Positions 9,509 to 21,564 of a DNA stretch of 64,000 bases are shown piece after piece. Each line of letters opens with the position of its first letter. The stretch's first letter is position 1. The stretch comes from Mycogone perniciosa. Lineage: Eukaryota > Ascomycota > Sordariomycetes > Hypocreales > Hypocreaceae. Made by a program: the position numbers and the translations under genes. The notes under the pieces were generated by a model. It did not search any database and was not told the origin of the DNA. It worked only from the letters and a program-made list of their open reading frames with translations. Location of the stretch: positions 1 to 64,000 of the forward strand of contig JAOALB010000083.1 in assembly GCA_025331125.1 (NCBI GenBank), in the 5' to 3' direction.

Positions 9509-12500
9509 TTACTCGCCCTTGAGCTTATCCTGTTTGACCGTAAATGCCATCTCCAAGAATTCCTGTTCCTCTTTTGAGTGCACGTGCTTCAGACCCGTTG
9601 CCACGGACGCGCTCGGGTTACGACCAGCGTACATGACGTGCTTGCGGTCGTGGTACTGGGTCTGGTTCAGCAGTGTCTCAATACGCGGCTGCGTGAAGCT
9701 CCACGCGCCAGCGTTGAGGGGCTCCTCTTGTGCCCAGACAATCGTCTTCGCATTGGGGTACATGTCCAGGTTCTCCTTCAGCTGCTGCCAAGGGAAGGGG
9801 TTCAGTTGCTCGATACGGGTGAGTGCGACGTTGTCAATCTTGTTATCCGCACGGTACTTGTGCAGACTGGCCCACACCTGACCCGTGCAAAGAATGACTC
9901 GGTCAACCTCCTCTGGCGACTTGATAGTGCCGGTCTTGTGCTCCGGGTCGGGGATGATCCATTGGAAACCAGCGTCCGGACCGGTGAATTCCTCGAGGTC
10001 GGAGCGAGCCAGAGGGTGTCGGAGCAAAGATTTTGAGAAGAAGATAATGAGGGCTATGGCATTCTCAGTCAGCTACACAAGATGGGAGATTTTGAAGGGG
10101 TTTACAGGGAGCAACGTACGCTTTCGGAATTGTCGGTGCATCTGTCGGCGCAGAACGTGGAAGAGGTTAGCAGGGGTGGTCATGTAGACAATCTGCATGT
10201 TGCAGTCCTGGTGCTGTCGGGGAAGCTTCTCCTCGGACGGGAAGATACGAGGATCCTCATTGCAGAGCTGCAGGTAGCGCTCCAAGCGGCCAGATGAGTG
10301 CTCAGGACCCTGACCATCGTAACCGTGGGGAAGGGACATGACCAAACCAGTTCGCTGCATCCACTTGACTTCACCAGAAGCAATGAACTGGTCAATGATA
10401 CACTGTGCGTTATTGGCAAAGTCACCAAACTGAGCCTCCCACATAACGAGGGCATTTGGCGATGACAGAGAATAACCGTACTCGAATCCGAGCGCACCAA
10501 ACTCGCTCAGGGATGAGTTGGAGATAACGAACTTGCCCTGGTCCTTGCTAATGTTCTGCAGAGGAGTGTATGTCGCTTCGGTCTCCTGGTCATGGAAAAC
10601 CGCATGTCGCTGAGAGAAGGTACCACGTTCGACATCCTGGCCAGAAACTCGGACATGGTAGCCCTCAGTTACCAGTGAACCGAACGCCAGAGCCTCAGAG
10701 GTAGGGAAGTCGATGTTCTTGCCCTCCGTAACCGACTTGGTTCGGTTGTTGAGGATTCGCTTCAGGTTGCGGTGAATGTGGAATCCCTCAGGCGCTGATC
10801 CAATGACCTCACCCATGTGTTCCAGACTCTTCTGATCAACGCGAGTGTCGTTGTGGGGCAGGATTTCGGTGGCAAGCTCCTTGGGAGACTTGAAGCCATT
10901 CCAGGCCGAAGTAGTCCACTCCTTGGATGTGGGCTGGTATTCCTTGGACTTGGAAAAGCTCTCTTCGAGCATACCCCACACCCATCGCTTGTGCTCCTCA
11001 ATGTCCTCCTTGGTGAAAGTGCCTTCCTGCAGAAGCTTGTTGACATAGACATCGATCTGGGGCACCTTCTCCTGGATCCGCTTGTACATAAGGGGTTGGG
11101 TGAAGGACGGCTGGTCTGTCTCGTTGTGACCGTGCTTACGGTAGCAGATCAGGTCAATAACCACGTCGTGCTGGAACTCAGCACGCCAGTCAGCGGCTAG
11201 CTGGCACACAAAGTTGACAGCCTCAACATCGTCAGCGTTGACGTGGAAAACGGGGGCGTCAATGGCCTTGGCAATGTCCGTGCAGTAGGCGGTTGAACGA
11301 GCAAATCGGGGATCCGTGGTAAAGCCGATCTGGTTGTTGACGACGAGGTGGATGGTACCGCCGGTGGAGAAGGCAGGGAGAGAGTGGAAGCCCAGACATT
11401 CGTAAACAATACCCTGGGCCGCAAAGGCAGCATCACCGTGCAACAGCACGCTCATGGCAGTCTTGTGGTCCTTCTCATCGTTGTTGTAGTGCTGAATTGC
11501 ACGGGTCTTGCCGAGCACGACAGGGTCCTCAGCTTCCAAGTGGGACGGGTTGGCGACAAGGGAGAGCTGTACACGCTTGCCGGAAGGCGTGGGTCGCTCA
11601 AAGTTCATACCCAAATGGTACTTGACATCGCCTGAGCCCTCATCACCAGCACTGATAGTGCCAGCAAATTCGCTGAAGATGGATTCGTTGGGCTTTCGCA
11701 CGACGTTGCTGAGAACGTTCAGTCGGCCACGGTGGGGCATACCGATGACGATATCCTTGACGCCGTAATCGACACTGCGGTCAATCAGAGCCTTCATGCC
11801 AGGAACCAATGTCTCGCAACCCTCGAGTCCGAATCGCTTGTCATTTGGATATTTGGTGGCGAGGAAGGACTCGAAGCTGGAGCTCCAGATCAGTCGGTCG
11901 AGGATGCGGCGCTTCTCATCAATGGAGTACTTGAAGGGCTGTGGGACTTCGAGGCGTTCGCGCAGCCAGTCGCACTTCTCACGATCGGGAATGTGGATGA
12001 ATTCTACACCATAAGAGCCAGAGTATATCTTCTCACAGGCCGCAATGATCTCGCGGAGGGTCATCTTATCACGGCCATCTCGCTTGAACCTGGGGAGAAT
12101 GCCAGGACCAAGGCTGTACTCAGTCTCGAGATCCTTCTCGGTGAAGCCGTAGTACTCCAGTGTCAACTCCTTGGGCTTGATGTTACCAAAGCCCGCAGCA
12201 GTGTTCCTGATGCCGAGAGGGTCGATGTTGCCCTTGTGGTGTCCACGGGTCTGGTATGCGCGCACCAGCAGCTGAACCTTGAGGTGGTTGGTCACGTCGG
12301 AACCGCCCTGCAGGCCGCCAGCAAGACGAGGAGCATCACCGGTCATATTGGGGACCAGGTTGGGGGGCGGCTGGAAAGCTTGGGAGATGGGCATGTCGCC
12401 GCTCTCCATGTTCTTGAAGTAGACCTGCCATGACACATGGACGCTCTTGGGATCCTCTTTCCACTGCATGTACATCTCATCAATGTAGTTGGCAGTGCTT

Positions 12501-12670
12501 CCAGACAGGAAGTTGTCGCTGGGGTCGGGAGGCGATTGCGTCGCGGTTGAGGTCGAGGTCGAGGAGGTTGTGGCATAGGGCCTCACATAGGGCCGCCGCG
12601 CCGTCAATGCGAGTGACGACCGACGGACCGCAGAGAGCCTCGCGCCACGGAGCAGCGATTGTCTCAACAT
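9509..12670 (-). CDS. KGD1: 2-oxoglutarate dehydrogenase E1 component, mitochondrial
   Basis: Thiamine-diphosphate E1 subunit of the 2-oxoglutarate dehydrogenase complex of the TCA cycle, acting in the mitochondrial matrix. Two exons on the minus strand: 12670-10120 and 10053-9509, with a 66-nt intron (GTACGT donor, CATAG acceptor). The split codon restores the conserved [18 protein letters not shown]. The product is 1031 residues, close to yeast Kgd1 (1014). The first ~35 residues are Arg/Ser/Leu-rich without acidic residues, a mitochondrial presequence. Family blocks include the N-terminal [13 protein letters not shown] motif, [28 protein letters not shown], and near the end [13 protein letters not shown]. 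It is divergent to TFB1 across a 1.3-kb region. Confidence 0.97.
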
Positions 12671-13956
12671 GGCGAGGAGTGGTGCAGTGGCAGGCTGGAA
12701 CAGAGGGGAGAGGTGTCAGTACGCATCAGAAAGAAGCGGCAGCAGGCGAGGGAGGGTGTGTGACCGACTTTAAACAGAGGTGTTTTGCTGGACGCAAGTA
12801 CGGGAGGTAACAGCTCACCCGACCTGAAGAGAAAAACTATGACGGCGAGCCCTGGCCTTGGGCGAATAATACCTCGAGCTACCTCGTAGTAGTGCGTACG
12901 GAGTACTTCGTGCAATCCAACAACACCCGATACTTGAGATTTCCAGAATTTAAGCTCACCAGCTTTTAGTGCGCAAACATCATGTGTCCAGTGCGTTTTC
13001 TCGGTCCTACGCATTCAATAACTGTTACCTCACGAACTCCATTTTTCAGCAAAATTCTACAAATTTAGACGATGAAAACTTGCACATTAGAACGCAGTGT
13101 TGCCCCATTGTGGTCCATATAGGCGTTTGGGCATATTATTACACATTAACTACCAGGGTCGGGTTCTAGGACTGCTAGTACGAAGGAGTACCTGCCAAGT
13201 ATGCACGGAGCAGTGCTACGGGCACCATATAGCCGATCGTAAAGGTCAATCAATACGTAAAACGAGAAGGACTGTGCGAGTTGCCGGGGCTCAGCACCTC
13301 GGGCTCACTGGAACAGAGCGCCGTGGCAGCCAGTCACGGCTTTTGTTACGGCATCGTCTGGGGCATCGGAGGGGCTGCAATTGGGGGGATTGGGGAATTT
13401 TACGGAGTATTCAGTGCCACAAGGGAGGCTTATACAGTGTGTTCAGTCATCTGGCCACCGTGTATTGCGACCCCCATTTTTGTCAGGATTGTACAGTGTA
13501 GAAGCATTAGCATACTGGGCATAGTGGATTCATGGAAGCTGCAGGTACAAGTCTCTACTCTCTCGCCAGCAACAGAGTCACGAAAAGGTACGTACCGACA
13601 TGTGTACATACGAGTACTCCGTACCTACCGTAGGAGGGCAATGAGATGGATACCAATTGTTCACGTGCGCCTTCACACATCAAACACTCACGAGACCAAA
13701 TAGAGACCAGACCAGTCCCCGGCTTCCTCCCCACAACTCATTTCCGCCGGTACCTGCTGCTAGGTTTTCAGGAGGGCATGAAATATTAAGGAAGTCCGTC
13801 TCATCTCGCAGCGGACGGGGTGTGAGCGAGCGAGGCTATGGGGGCGAGGGTTGTGTAGATGCAGCAGCCGGCAGTTGGACGAACCAGAAAAGAGAGCGCA
13901 AGAAGGAAACGGCGTGGCAGCAAGGTCGGGTCATCTCCACGACCAACTCGAGCATC
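12671..13956. other. Divergent promoter region between KGD1 and TFB1
   Basis: About 1.3 kb without a supported gene. It carries three exact TACGGAGTA/TACTCCGTA copies (12897, 13401, 13615). Several 60-140-codon open frames here lack coding character. Confidence 0.5.
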
Positions 13957-15969
13957 ATGGCGATCCCAGCAGGCCGCACGCTTTACAAGAAGAAGGATGG
14001 CATCTTAACTCTCAACAGTGATCACAACACCGTGACATGGACGCCCAATTCAGGAGGCCCTCCGACCGTATCACTACCGGTCACCAACATCACGAGTAAG
14101 GCTCACCAGCTCTCGGAGGCTGACCTTGAGTAGAAATACTAACCTCACCATGGTTCAGATCTTCAACAAACACCAGACAGCTCGCCCAAGGTTATGCTGA
14201 AAATTTTTGAGAAACCTGAGTCCGGCAGCGACCCCGTCACGTACCTCTTCCACTTTAACACGCCCGAGGCCAAAGCTGAGGCACAGGCTGTTAAGGATTT
14301 ACTTTCTAAGCTTCTCGCTGATTTACGAAGCAACGATGCCGGTGTACCTAAGCCCTTAGCCGGGACAACCACAGGTGCCGACGCGTCCAACACAAATGGC
14401 GGAGCCTCTGGAAGCGGCTCTGCTGCCATGGCATTCACCAGTGCCGTGAATGCCCAGCCATCCTCCTCGCGGTGGTTTGATGATAACCAACTCAGGATGG
14501 ATATTGAGCTACAGCAATCCCTCATGAAAAAGGACAAGAGTCTTCATCAGACTTTCATGGATGCCATGTCAACCAAACCCGAGTCCATATCAGGAGCCGC
14601 CTTCAATTCCCAGTTCTGGTCTACGCGTATTAATCTCTTGAGGGCTCACGCTATCGAGATCAATCAAAAGAAGGGTGCTTATAATGTGCTATCGACAGTC
14701 AAGCCGCGGACAGTGGATGGCGAACTAAAGCTGAACATCAGCGTTGAGCAGGTTCAGATGATCTTTGTGCAGCACCCGCTCGTCAAACGCATATATAACG
14801 AAAATGTGCCAAAGCTTTCAGAGGCAGACTTCTGGTCACGCTTCTTTCTGAGCAAGCTATCCAAGAAACTCAGAGGAGAACGCGTCGCTGAGAATGATCC
14901 CCCGGATGCTATTTTTGATAAATATGATGCAAACGAAAACACGCAAGGCGTTCAAAGCAAGATTATGGCCCAGCAGGTTCCTCACATCATCGACATAGAA
15001 GCTAATGAGGAAAATCAAGGAGGTTTCAAGAGCGGTAATGCCAAGGATGTAGAGATGAGACCCCGCGCCAATATCCCCATTGTCAAGACGCTCAACAGTC
15101 TGAGCGACAAGATCATGGCCAATGTTGCCCCCTCTGATGGTATTACTGATGATACACAGCGTGGTTATGATGCTTATCATGAGCTGGCGCTGCGCGATCT
15201 AAGAGGGGACGAGAAAGAGAACCGCATCATGCTTAACGTCAAAGAGCAGAACAAATTCTTTTCCAGACAAGATTCTGCCCCTTCTTCAAATGCGGAAATT
15301 TTTGCCAAGCAGAACCCTGCCGAGGTTCTATCAAAAATGCATGGCTCCCTTAAGGGCTTTGAGGGTGACGGAAGTCGTGGGAGCGGTCTTCTGGTAGGCA
15401 TAGACTTGGACATGGACAGCGACACTGAGGATGAAAACCCAGCTGCAGCACGCAATGGCACACGTGTGGCTATAAAAGCTGCTGAGAAGGAAGTCATGGA
15501 CGGTGTCCATCAACAACGCTCTCAGAAGTACGGGCACGCATCTGATGCCACTTCTCCCATGGGTCTTTCCCCCCATACAGCAGAAAAGTGCGCCCTCACA
15601 CACGCAACTACCATCGAGTTTCTCCACCAATTTTGGAACAGCTTTCTCTCTGGAGATCCTGACCGCGCCACAGAGTTGCAGTATCTGGCTGAGTCCCTCT
15701 CGCGGTCCGTCGCGCGTATCAATGCCGTGGCAGATGACGCGGAGAATGAACGTGACGAAATAATCCGCAAGCGCAAACAGGAGATTCGTAATCACTTTGA
15801 GCGCACGGGTAAGAAGATTCGGTGGAAGTCGGATATGGTCGGGGGCGGCCGCGATGCCGTCCTCAAGATGATGCAGCCGACCCTCGATGCATTACAAAAG
15901 GCACAGGGCGATTATTCCAGAGCATTGGCCGCGGAGGAGATTCGGATATCTATAGAGGGACAGCAATAA
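13957..15969 (+). CDS. TFB1: TFIIH core subunit TFB1 (p62 family)
   Basis: Subunit of TFIIH, used in RNA polymerase II initiation and nucleotide excision repair. Exons 13957-14095 and 14159-15969 give 649 residues. The intron is 63 nt (GTAAGG donor, TTCAG acceptor) and splits an Asn codon. The N-terminal ~105 residues form the PH-like domain (KKKDGILTLN, VTWTPNSGG, then VMLKIFEKPE and YLFHFNTPEAK). A Ser/Gly/Asn-rich linker follows. Two BSD-type helical regions lie at about residues 165-330 (with FWSTRINLLRAHAIE and DFWSRFFLSKLSKKLRGER). The C-terminal half is helical, as in the family, and binds other core subunits. Fungal TFB1 genes are essential. Confidence 0.94.
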
Positions 15970-16327
15970 CAGTACAACACAGGAGATCGCTTCAAGAGAG
16001 TACCTAGTGTATTATTTGGCCATAGAAAAGACAGCAGGCTGCATGTATAGAGTCGGGGGTTGCAAAGGATATATCATAGCAATAATCTATCACTGCCATT
16101 TCGGTTTATAATTCCGTTTTAATATTCCTGGGCAATGCAATGAAGTTGCTTGGCCCTATCCAGATGATCTCAAGTGCTCCAAAAAAAGTGGTTTCATCCA
16201 CAAATATAAGTCTGATATTCCCTTCTATGCCAAATATCCGAGTATACCTTAAGGTACTTGATGGCTTCCCTCTTTTTTCCTTTCCCGGATTCTATAAATA
16301 CATTCATGTGAGAGTACGATATTATCC
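15970..16327. other. Short region between convergent genes
   Basis: Convergent 3' regions of TFB1 and the AAA+ ATPase gene. Nothing else seen. Confidence 0.5.
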
Positions 16328-19300
16328 TTACGCAGGAGGGCGGATTCTCGCCTCTCCCACATCCATGTGTCGCTTTTCCTCAACGACACCAAAGCCCATA
16401 CTCGACTTCTTGATCCCCTTTCTGCGGTTCCCGTATTCCTCGTCAAACTTGCGAATCAGCTTCAGTGACACCATGTCCTCACTGATACTAGCGGGGATCT
16501 GCTTAAGGGCCTTTTCAAAGTGGTCCCTCCGCAGAGTTCGCCGCTCGGGGTATTCGAAAGCTTCAGGGCCAGTGTGCTTCGCCGCGGCCTCGTTTTCCTC
16601 TTCAACCGCTGCCATGGCTGCAGCTACGCACACATTCTTAAGATCTGAGCCAGAATAGTAAGGGGTTCTTTCAGCGTACTCATCAAGCGACACTGAGCCG
16701 TCTAGAGTCTCGCCCCTGAGTAGTAGCTGCAGAATAGCACGACGGTCGCTCTGGAGTGGGAGGTCGACGAGAATCTTTCGGGGAAGCCGCCTCAAAACAG
16801 CATCATCCAAGTCAAACGGCCGATTGGTGGCGACCATGATAAAGGCGTTGGTCTCTTCCATTCCATCCCACTCCTTGAGAAACTGATTGATGTGCTCGCG
16901 ATGAGATGCCCGGTTGCTGAACATGCTACGGTTGGCTAGCAACGAGTCGGCCTCATCAATAAAAACTACACAAGGAGAAAGTTTCTTGGCCAATGTGAAA
17001 ACTGCCCGAATAAGCTTCTCACTCTCACCCACCCACTTGTCATTGATGGAGGCGCCGCTGATCTCAAGCATATTTGCTCCACTCTCTTTGGCCACGGCTT
17101 TGGCAAGCATCGTCTTCCCTGTTCCGGGGGGTCCATATAAAAGACAACCTGGAATCTTGTCCGCCGCGAGGACGCCATAAGAAAAGGCATCGGGCCGGAC
17201 AAGAGCCAGAGAGGTAAGGAGTTTAAGCGCAGAGATCGTCTCGGGTGGGGCGTGAACATCAGCAAATGTTGTTCGCAGATTCTCCCGATTGATTTGCCCA
17301 GAAGATATTCGCCTCTCATACTCATTCAGTTTTGAAATGGCGCGTGCCTCAGACTTACTAGCATCTTCCCCAGATTTTGATGATTCGCCTGACTCGGTTC
17401 CATCTTCAGCCCGACCTTCGTCAAGAAAATCTTGCCCAGGCTGTTGTCTGAGAGGCCCCATCGTGAAGCGCTCCAAAAGGCCAACTGGTCCGCAACCTTC
17501 GGCTTTGCTCTCTAGTGACTTGAACGCGCTAGCCAGGTGATAGATTTCTGGAATCGGTAGGATTGAGTCACGCAAGATGGAAAATCTTGGGTTCGGCGAA
17601 TGCAAGTATGATCTTATAGACTCACACGACAGGTCGGCAACACGTTGTGATGACTCAGGGTCTAGCGCCCTCAGCATGCGGTTAATGTTATTGATATTTT
17701 CGACGAAGTAATCCGTCTTTTTCAAGCTAAATGGCTGTCCTTTTGGTGTGGTTCCCTTGTCAGCCCGCTCTGGTTGGATATGGCGAGTAACAACAAAGTC
17801 ACTAACGGCAAGGTCTCTAACTGCATTCTGATACTCCTCAGATGGTTGTTCACAAGAAGAGGTCCCTAGAATCGCAATTTTCAGACCTTGCTGCCAAGCG
17901 GCATCAACAAGAGCTCTTAGTCGGCTAATAAGCAAAGACCCTTCGAGGGTCATGCTCAGCTCGACCAGGTCGTGCACATGGATCAGAACTGGTCGTATGC
18001 GAGGTTGCGATGATTTGAGATCGGCGGATCGAATTATTTCATCCAATATTTTGTCAATCTTGAGGTTCTCCCATTTGCTGAAGCACTCGTATCCACCTTG
18101 TTTAATCTTTTGGAGCTCCTCCTCCAGTGTTCCGGAGGCGGTACGGACGCCCATGATTCCAGATTCCAGGTCAGGTTCATCGTCTTCATCCATTCGCGTC
18201 GCACTTCCAAGGTCACCTGCAAGCTTCCCGTTCAATTCAGCTGCACGAAAGCCCAGCATTGAGAGGGAGCCACGTGAGTGGGCCCAGTTTTGGCCCAGAT
18301 AGTCCCCAATGAGTTCTGAAATATCATATGAATCCAATCGGACCAAATCTGCGCTACTGAAGAGTGCAAAATGCTCAGCGATAGCTTCAGCTATGGCTCC
18401 TCCACCGTAGCCGGACAAGGCAAGAACCATGATTGGTCGTTTGCTAGTTTTCGAGTCGAAACTTAGAGATGGCGACGAACTTAGCTCGCGATCTATTGCT
18501 TTCTGCATGGAAACAAATGTATCGACTGGTAGGTCGGCGATAGTATGAGGTAAGGGGTAGTCGAGATGCTCGGCGAAGTTGAATTGATTGTCGAGTGCTG
18601 TTTCGAAGGTGAGAAATTGGTCACGAAATTGTTTAGACTGATGATCGAGATCTTTGTAAATGTGCCACCACCAATACGGCCGTGTTTTATAGGAATATTC
18701 GGCTTGTCGAGCTGGGTAGAGAGCGTCGGTCAAGTGCCAAGCCGAATCAATAATCATGTCCCAGATCCGTACTACCCTTGCAATCGTCTCTGGGGAATTC
18801 CACTCGTCATCTTCCTTGTTGGTTCGAGAACGCATAAAGTCCATAGCGAGCTCGGAATCTCGTTGGAGTAGGTCGTTCAGAGCTGCATCAAAGTAGGCCT
18901 CGAGCGTTTGGTTTGATTGTTGAGAGCCAGGGCCCGGGGGAGGAAAGAGACGGGATGTTTTGGTGTGTTTGGCATCCTCAGCTAGGGCAATTGGAAGCCG
19001 TGGCTGCTTGCCATTGGAGTACAACGACACGTTGCTGTCGAGGAAACTCTGCGGTAGCTTGACAGGAGGCAAGGCGGATACTGGTCGTTTTCGAGGGTGG
19101 CGAGTTCGTAAAGAGCCGGCTGGGTGGCCTCTTAACCGTCCGCCGGACAGTTCTGTGCCGGCTTGTGTGTCCAAATCATCATTGTGTTCGATCGTAGAGT
19201 CATCCGCCGGCTTGGCCCCGTTTCCTCCGCTCGCGGTATTGTTCGACCGGCCGGGAGAAGTGTGAAAGGTCCGGCGAATACATCGCGGGGCTCTTGTGCT

Positions 19301-19348
19301 CGCGGCCAAGGCAATAGTCGGAAATGACCGGATAACCTGCGCATGCAT
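16328..19348 (-). CDS. AAA+ ATPase, predicted mitochondrial (Msp1/ATAD1-like AAA module)
   Basis: Single exon, 1006 residues from the first ATG at 19348; the open frame starts 11 codons earlier at a TTG. The N-terminus is a likely mitochondrial presequence: Arg-rich, no acidic residues in the first 30, ending near RRTFHTSPGR. A long fungal-specific region (residues ~60-690) of unknown fold follows. The C-terminal AAA module has Walker A GPPGTGKT at about 739-746, Walker B VVFIDEAD at about 795-802, sensor 1 ATNRPFDLDD, and the RRLPRK arginine pair before a C-terminal lid. The AAA module is closest to the meiotic clade (Msp1/ATAD1, spastin, katanin). Those remove or remodel membrane or filament proteins, but the substrate here is unknown. 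The large N-terminal region sets it apart from Msp1. Confidence 0.85.
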   Translation of the reverse strand: MHAQVIRSFPTIALAASTRAPRCIRRTFHTSPGRSNNTASGGNGAKPADDSTIEHNDDLDTQAGTELSGGRLRGHPAGSLRTRHPRKRPVSALPPVKLPQSFLDSNVSLYSNGKQPRLPIALAEDAKHTKTSRLFPPPGPGSQQSNQTLEAYFDAALNDLLQRDSELAMDFMRSRTNKEDDEWNSPETIARVVRIWDMIIDSAWHLTDALYPARQAEYSYKTRPYWWWHIYKDLDHQSKQFRDQFLTFETALDNQFNFAEHLDYPLPHTIADLPVDTFVSMQKAIDRELSSSPSLSFDSKTSKRPIMVLALSGYGGGAIAEAIAEHFALFSSADLVRLDSYDISELIGDYLGQNWAHSRGSLSMLGFRAAELNGKLAGDLGSATRMDEDDEPDLESGIMGVRTASGTLEEELQKIKQGGYECFSKWENLKIDKILDEIIRSADLKSSQPRIRPVLIHVHDLVELSMTLEGSLLISRLRALVDAAWQQGLKIAILGTSSCEQPSEEYQNAVRDLAVSDFVVTRHIQPERADKGTTPKGQPFSLKKTDYFVENINNINRMLRALDPESSQRVADLSCESIRSYLHSPNPRFSILRDSILPIPEIYHLASAFKSLESKAEGCGPVGLLERFTMGPLRQQPGQDFLDEGRAEDGTESGESSKSGEDASKSEARAISKLNEYERRISSGQINRENLRTTFADVHAPPETISALKLLTSLALVRPDAFSYGVLAADKIPGCLLYGPPGTGKTMLAKAVAKESGANMLEISGASINDKWVGESEKLIRAVFTLAKKLSPCVVFIDEADSLLANRSMFSNRASHREHINQFLKEWDGMEETNAFIMVATNRPFDLDDAVLRRLPRKILVDLPLQSDRRAILQLLLRGETLDGSVSLDEYAERTPYYSGSDLKNVCVAAAMAAVEEENEAAAKHTGPEAFEYPERRTLRRDHFEKALKQIPASISEDMVSLKLIRKFDEEYGNRRKGIKKSSMGFGVVEEKRHMDVGEARIRPPA

Positions 19349-20085
19349 CCGGAAGAATTGTCGTCGAAAATGCCGACGCAAAGGTGCGGTTGCGGTTGCG
19401 CTCGGGGCTTAGATTGTCGAGCTGTCGACCTTCGTTGGCGTTTCTCAGTGAGTTGCTTTGGCTTGGCAAGGCTACACATGCATGATGGCTGGCTTATGTA
19501 ATCCGGGATGGATGGAGAGATAAAGGTGTCTGACCCGGGCTCAGCGAGCCATTGCGCCGGAGCTTTGCTGTGTCCCACCCGGTAATATTTGATTAGTACT
19601 AATTACGAAGTACGTACTCCGTACGAAGTAATACTACGAGGACGATTCCTGGTAGTGGTACCATATGTACTCCGTAGTGCTACCTATCTATCAACCTCTC
19701 CAAACCAACCAACCAACAATGGATGACGAGGCTCTGGGCTTTTTGTTTCCAAATTCCAATCACTTACTTCGTAGACTATCCCGGGTCACGTTGCGAATTA
19801 CGGTTAGTAGATAGATCCCTCGTGCTAATACTAATTGCAACGGCTTGTCTGTGTCGGGCAGAGCTAGTACTAGTAGTATTACGGAGTATTCCGTCGTTTT
19901 GTGATTCTCCGTGACGCCATCAAAAGCCCCACGAATTACCAAAGTCAACAACGCCACACGGTACCTAGATAGTATGTCCTCCGTATCAGCCCTGTCCTTA
20001 TTACCGCCTACGCAACCTCAACCGTTCGTATTCATCTTTACGATTCAATATCGCACCGTTGGCTCTTCGGCATGGCTATGACTTC
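19349..20085. other. Divergent promoter region with TACGGAGTA elements
   Basis: Lies between the AAA+ gene and a Zn2Cys6 factor. It contains three exact copies of the dispersed element (19615, 19668, 19880) and a CCAA tandem near 19696-19715. No gene supported. Confidence 0.5.
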
Positions 20086-21564
20086 ATGGCGATCATGACT
20101 GAGAAACCGCCTGCACCAGTCTCACTGCTAGACGAGCCGCCAGCAAAGCCTTACCACGCCAAGCGCCCTCACCAAAAGTCACGATCGGGGTGCAAGAACT
20201 GCAAGGCGCGAAAGGTCAAGTGCGACGAGACAAAGCCGGCCTGTCGGAATTGTAGGCAGCGAAAGGTCGACTGCAACTATCCGATTTCTCTGGCGACCAC
20301 AAAAGCGTCATCATCACTTTCACCACGAAACCATGCCGGCGAATCTACCACCCTTGGCATCCATGTCACCGCCCTCTCCTCTTCCGCTCCCTCTCCCTCG
20401 GCACTTGTCTCCTCGGCACCTGTCCCCTCATCAGCTCGCGGCCGGGACCAGGCTGTCGGCATCATGGCGGAGCCTCTCCACCACCCTGCCGGCATTGATG
20501 AGATTGACATGAAGTTGCTGTGGTTCTATACCACCAAGACATGCGCCTCCTTCTCGGTTGAGGGTGAGGGAGAGGCCCTGGCCACGATGAGAAACGTATT
20601 GGTCCGGTACGCATTTGAGTCGCGCTTCTTAATGAGCTCGGTTTTTGCTCTGTCTAGCCTCCACTTGCAAATTTTGAACCAGCAAGTTGACTCAGGACGG
20701 GCTTTGGCATATTGCGTGAAGTCATTTGAAGGCTACCGCCAGGCCGTCCAAGAAGCCAAACCCGAGAGCTTCCCAGCCCTTGTGGCCAATTCCCTCCTCC
20801 TCACAGCACTTTCCTCTCAAAACTTCAGAGACCCAAACGCCGAGGATCTATACATCCTCGACTGGCTGGTTGTTTGGAAAGGCATAGCCCTCATGATCGA
20901 CCTCATCACCAAGCCCACTCTCGTCAAAACGGGCTTGAGCTGCTTGTTTTTCAGACCCCCCATGGATCTTGACAAGGCGGCCTCTTTTATTCCTAACCAT
21001 CTTCTCTTTATGATCTCCTCCGTCCAACCAGATGACCCCGACTACCCTCACAAGCAGACCTACTACGACACACTCAAATACCTCGGTGGTCTGTGCATGT
21101 ATTTGCAGGAAAGGGTGTGTCCCATCTTAACCCTACGAGTCGCCACCATATTCACTTTTGCTCCCAACCCCTTTGTCGGACTCGCACGCAATAGGCGACC
21201 ACGTGCTCTCATCATGCTTGCCCATTTCGCAGTTTTCTTCAAGGTCATCCAGTCCGAAGTATGGTGGACAAGAGATATCGGGCAACGCACCATCAAGGAC
21301 ATCTACAACCACCTTGACCTAAAATGGCACCACCTGCTCAGAATTCCACTTTTAGCTCTTGGTATTGACGAGCCAATAGGGCTTGCAAGGTTAATAATGG
21401 ATGATCCCTCTTGGGTGCCGAAGATGCCTAGTGGCCAGCTTTTCCAACCCGTAAGGCTATGGGTTGATCATACGGGCAAGGAGATTGGCCTGAACGATAA
21501 GGGAGGGATTTCATTTAGGGATTCGACACATACTGAACGGTCTTCCCAAAAGCTCATGTGCTAG
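20086..21564 (+). CDS. Zn2Cys6 transcription factor, sterol-uptake-control (UPC2)-like
   Basis: Single exon, 492 residues from the first ATG at 20086. The Zn2Cys6 cluster lies at about residues 37-63 with spacing C-x2-C-x6-C-x6-C-x2-C-x6-C (CKNC, then KCDETKPAC, then CRQRKVDC). It is preceded by a basic AKRPHQKSRSG arm. A Ser/Ala/Pro-rich linker follows, then a helical regulatory domain beginning near IDEIDMKLLWFYTTKTC. That is the typical entry to the domain in proteins annotated as sterol uptake control or C6 factors of the UPC2/ECM22 group. The target genes cannot be told from sequence. No intron is required. Confidence 0.87.
   Translation: MAIMTEKPPAPVSLLDEPPAKPYHAKRPHQKSRSGCKNCKARKVKCDETKPACRNCRQRKVDCNYPISLATTKASSSLSPRNHAGESTTLGIHVTALSSSAPSPSALVSSAPVPSSARGRDQAVGIMAEPLHHPAGIDEIDMKLLWFYTTKTCASFSVEGEGEALATMRNVLVRYAFESRFLMSSVFALSSLHLQILNQQVDSGRALAYCVKSFEGYRQAVQEAKPESFPALVANSLLLTALSSQNFRDPNAEDLYILDWLVVWKGIALMIDLITKPTLVKTGLSCLFFRPPMDLDKAASFIPNHLLFMISSVQPDDPDYPHKQTYYDTLKYLGGLCMYLQERVCPILTLRVATIFTFAPNPFVGLARNRRPRALIMLAHFAVFFKVIQSEVWWTRDIGQRTIKDIYNHLDLKWHHLLRIPLLALGIDEPIGLARLIMDDPSWVPKMPSGQLFQPVRLWVDHTGKEIGLNDKGGISFRDSTHTERSSQKLMC

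Noticed and set aside
11732..12433. 233-codon plus-strand frame opposite KGD1
   Set aside because: Antisense shadow; KGD1 motifs are unambiguous on the minus strand.
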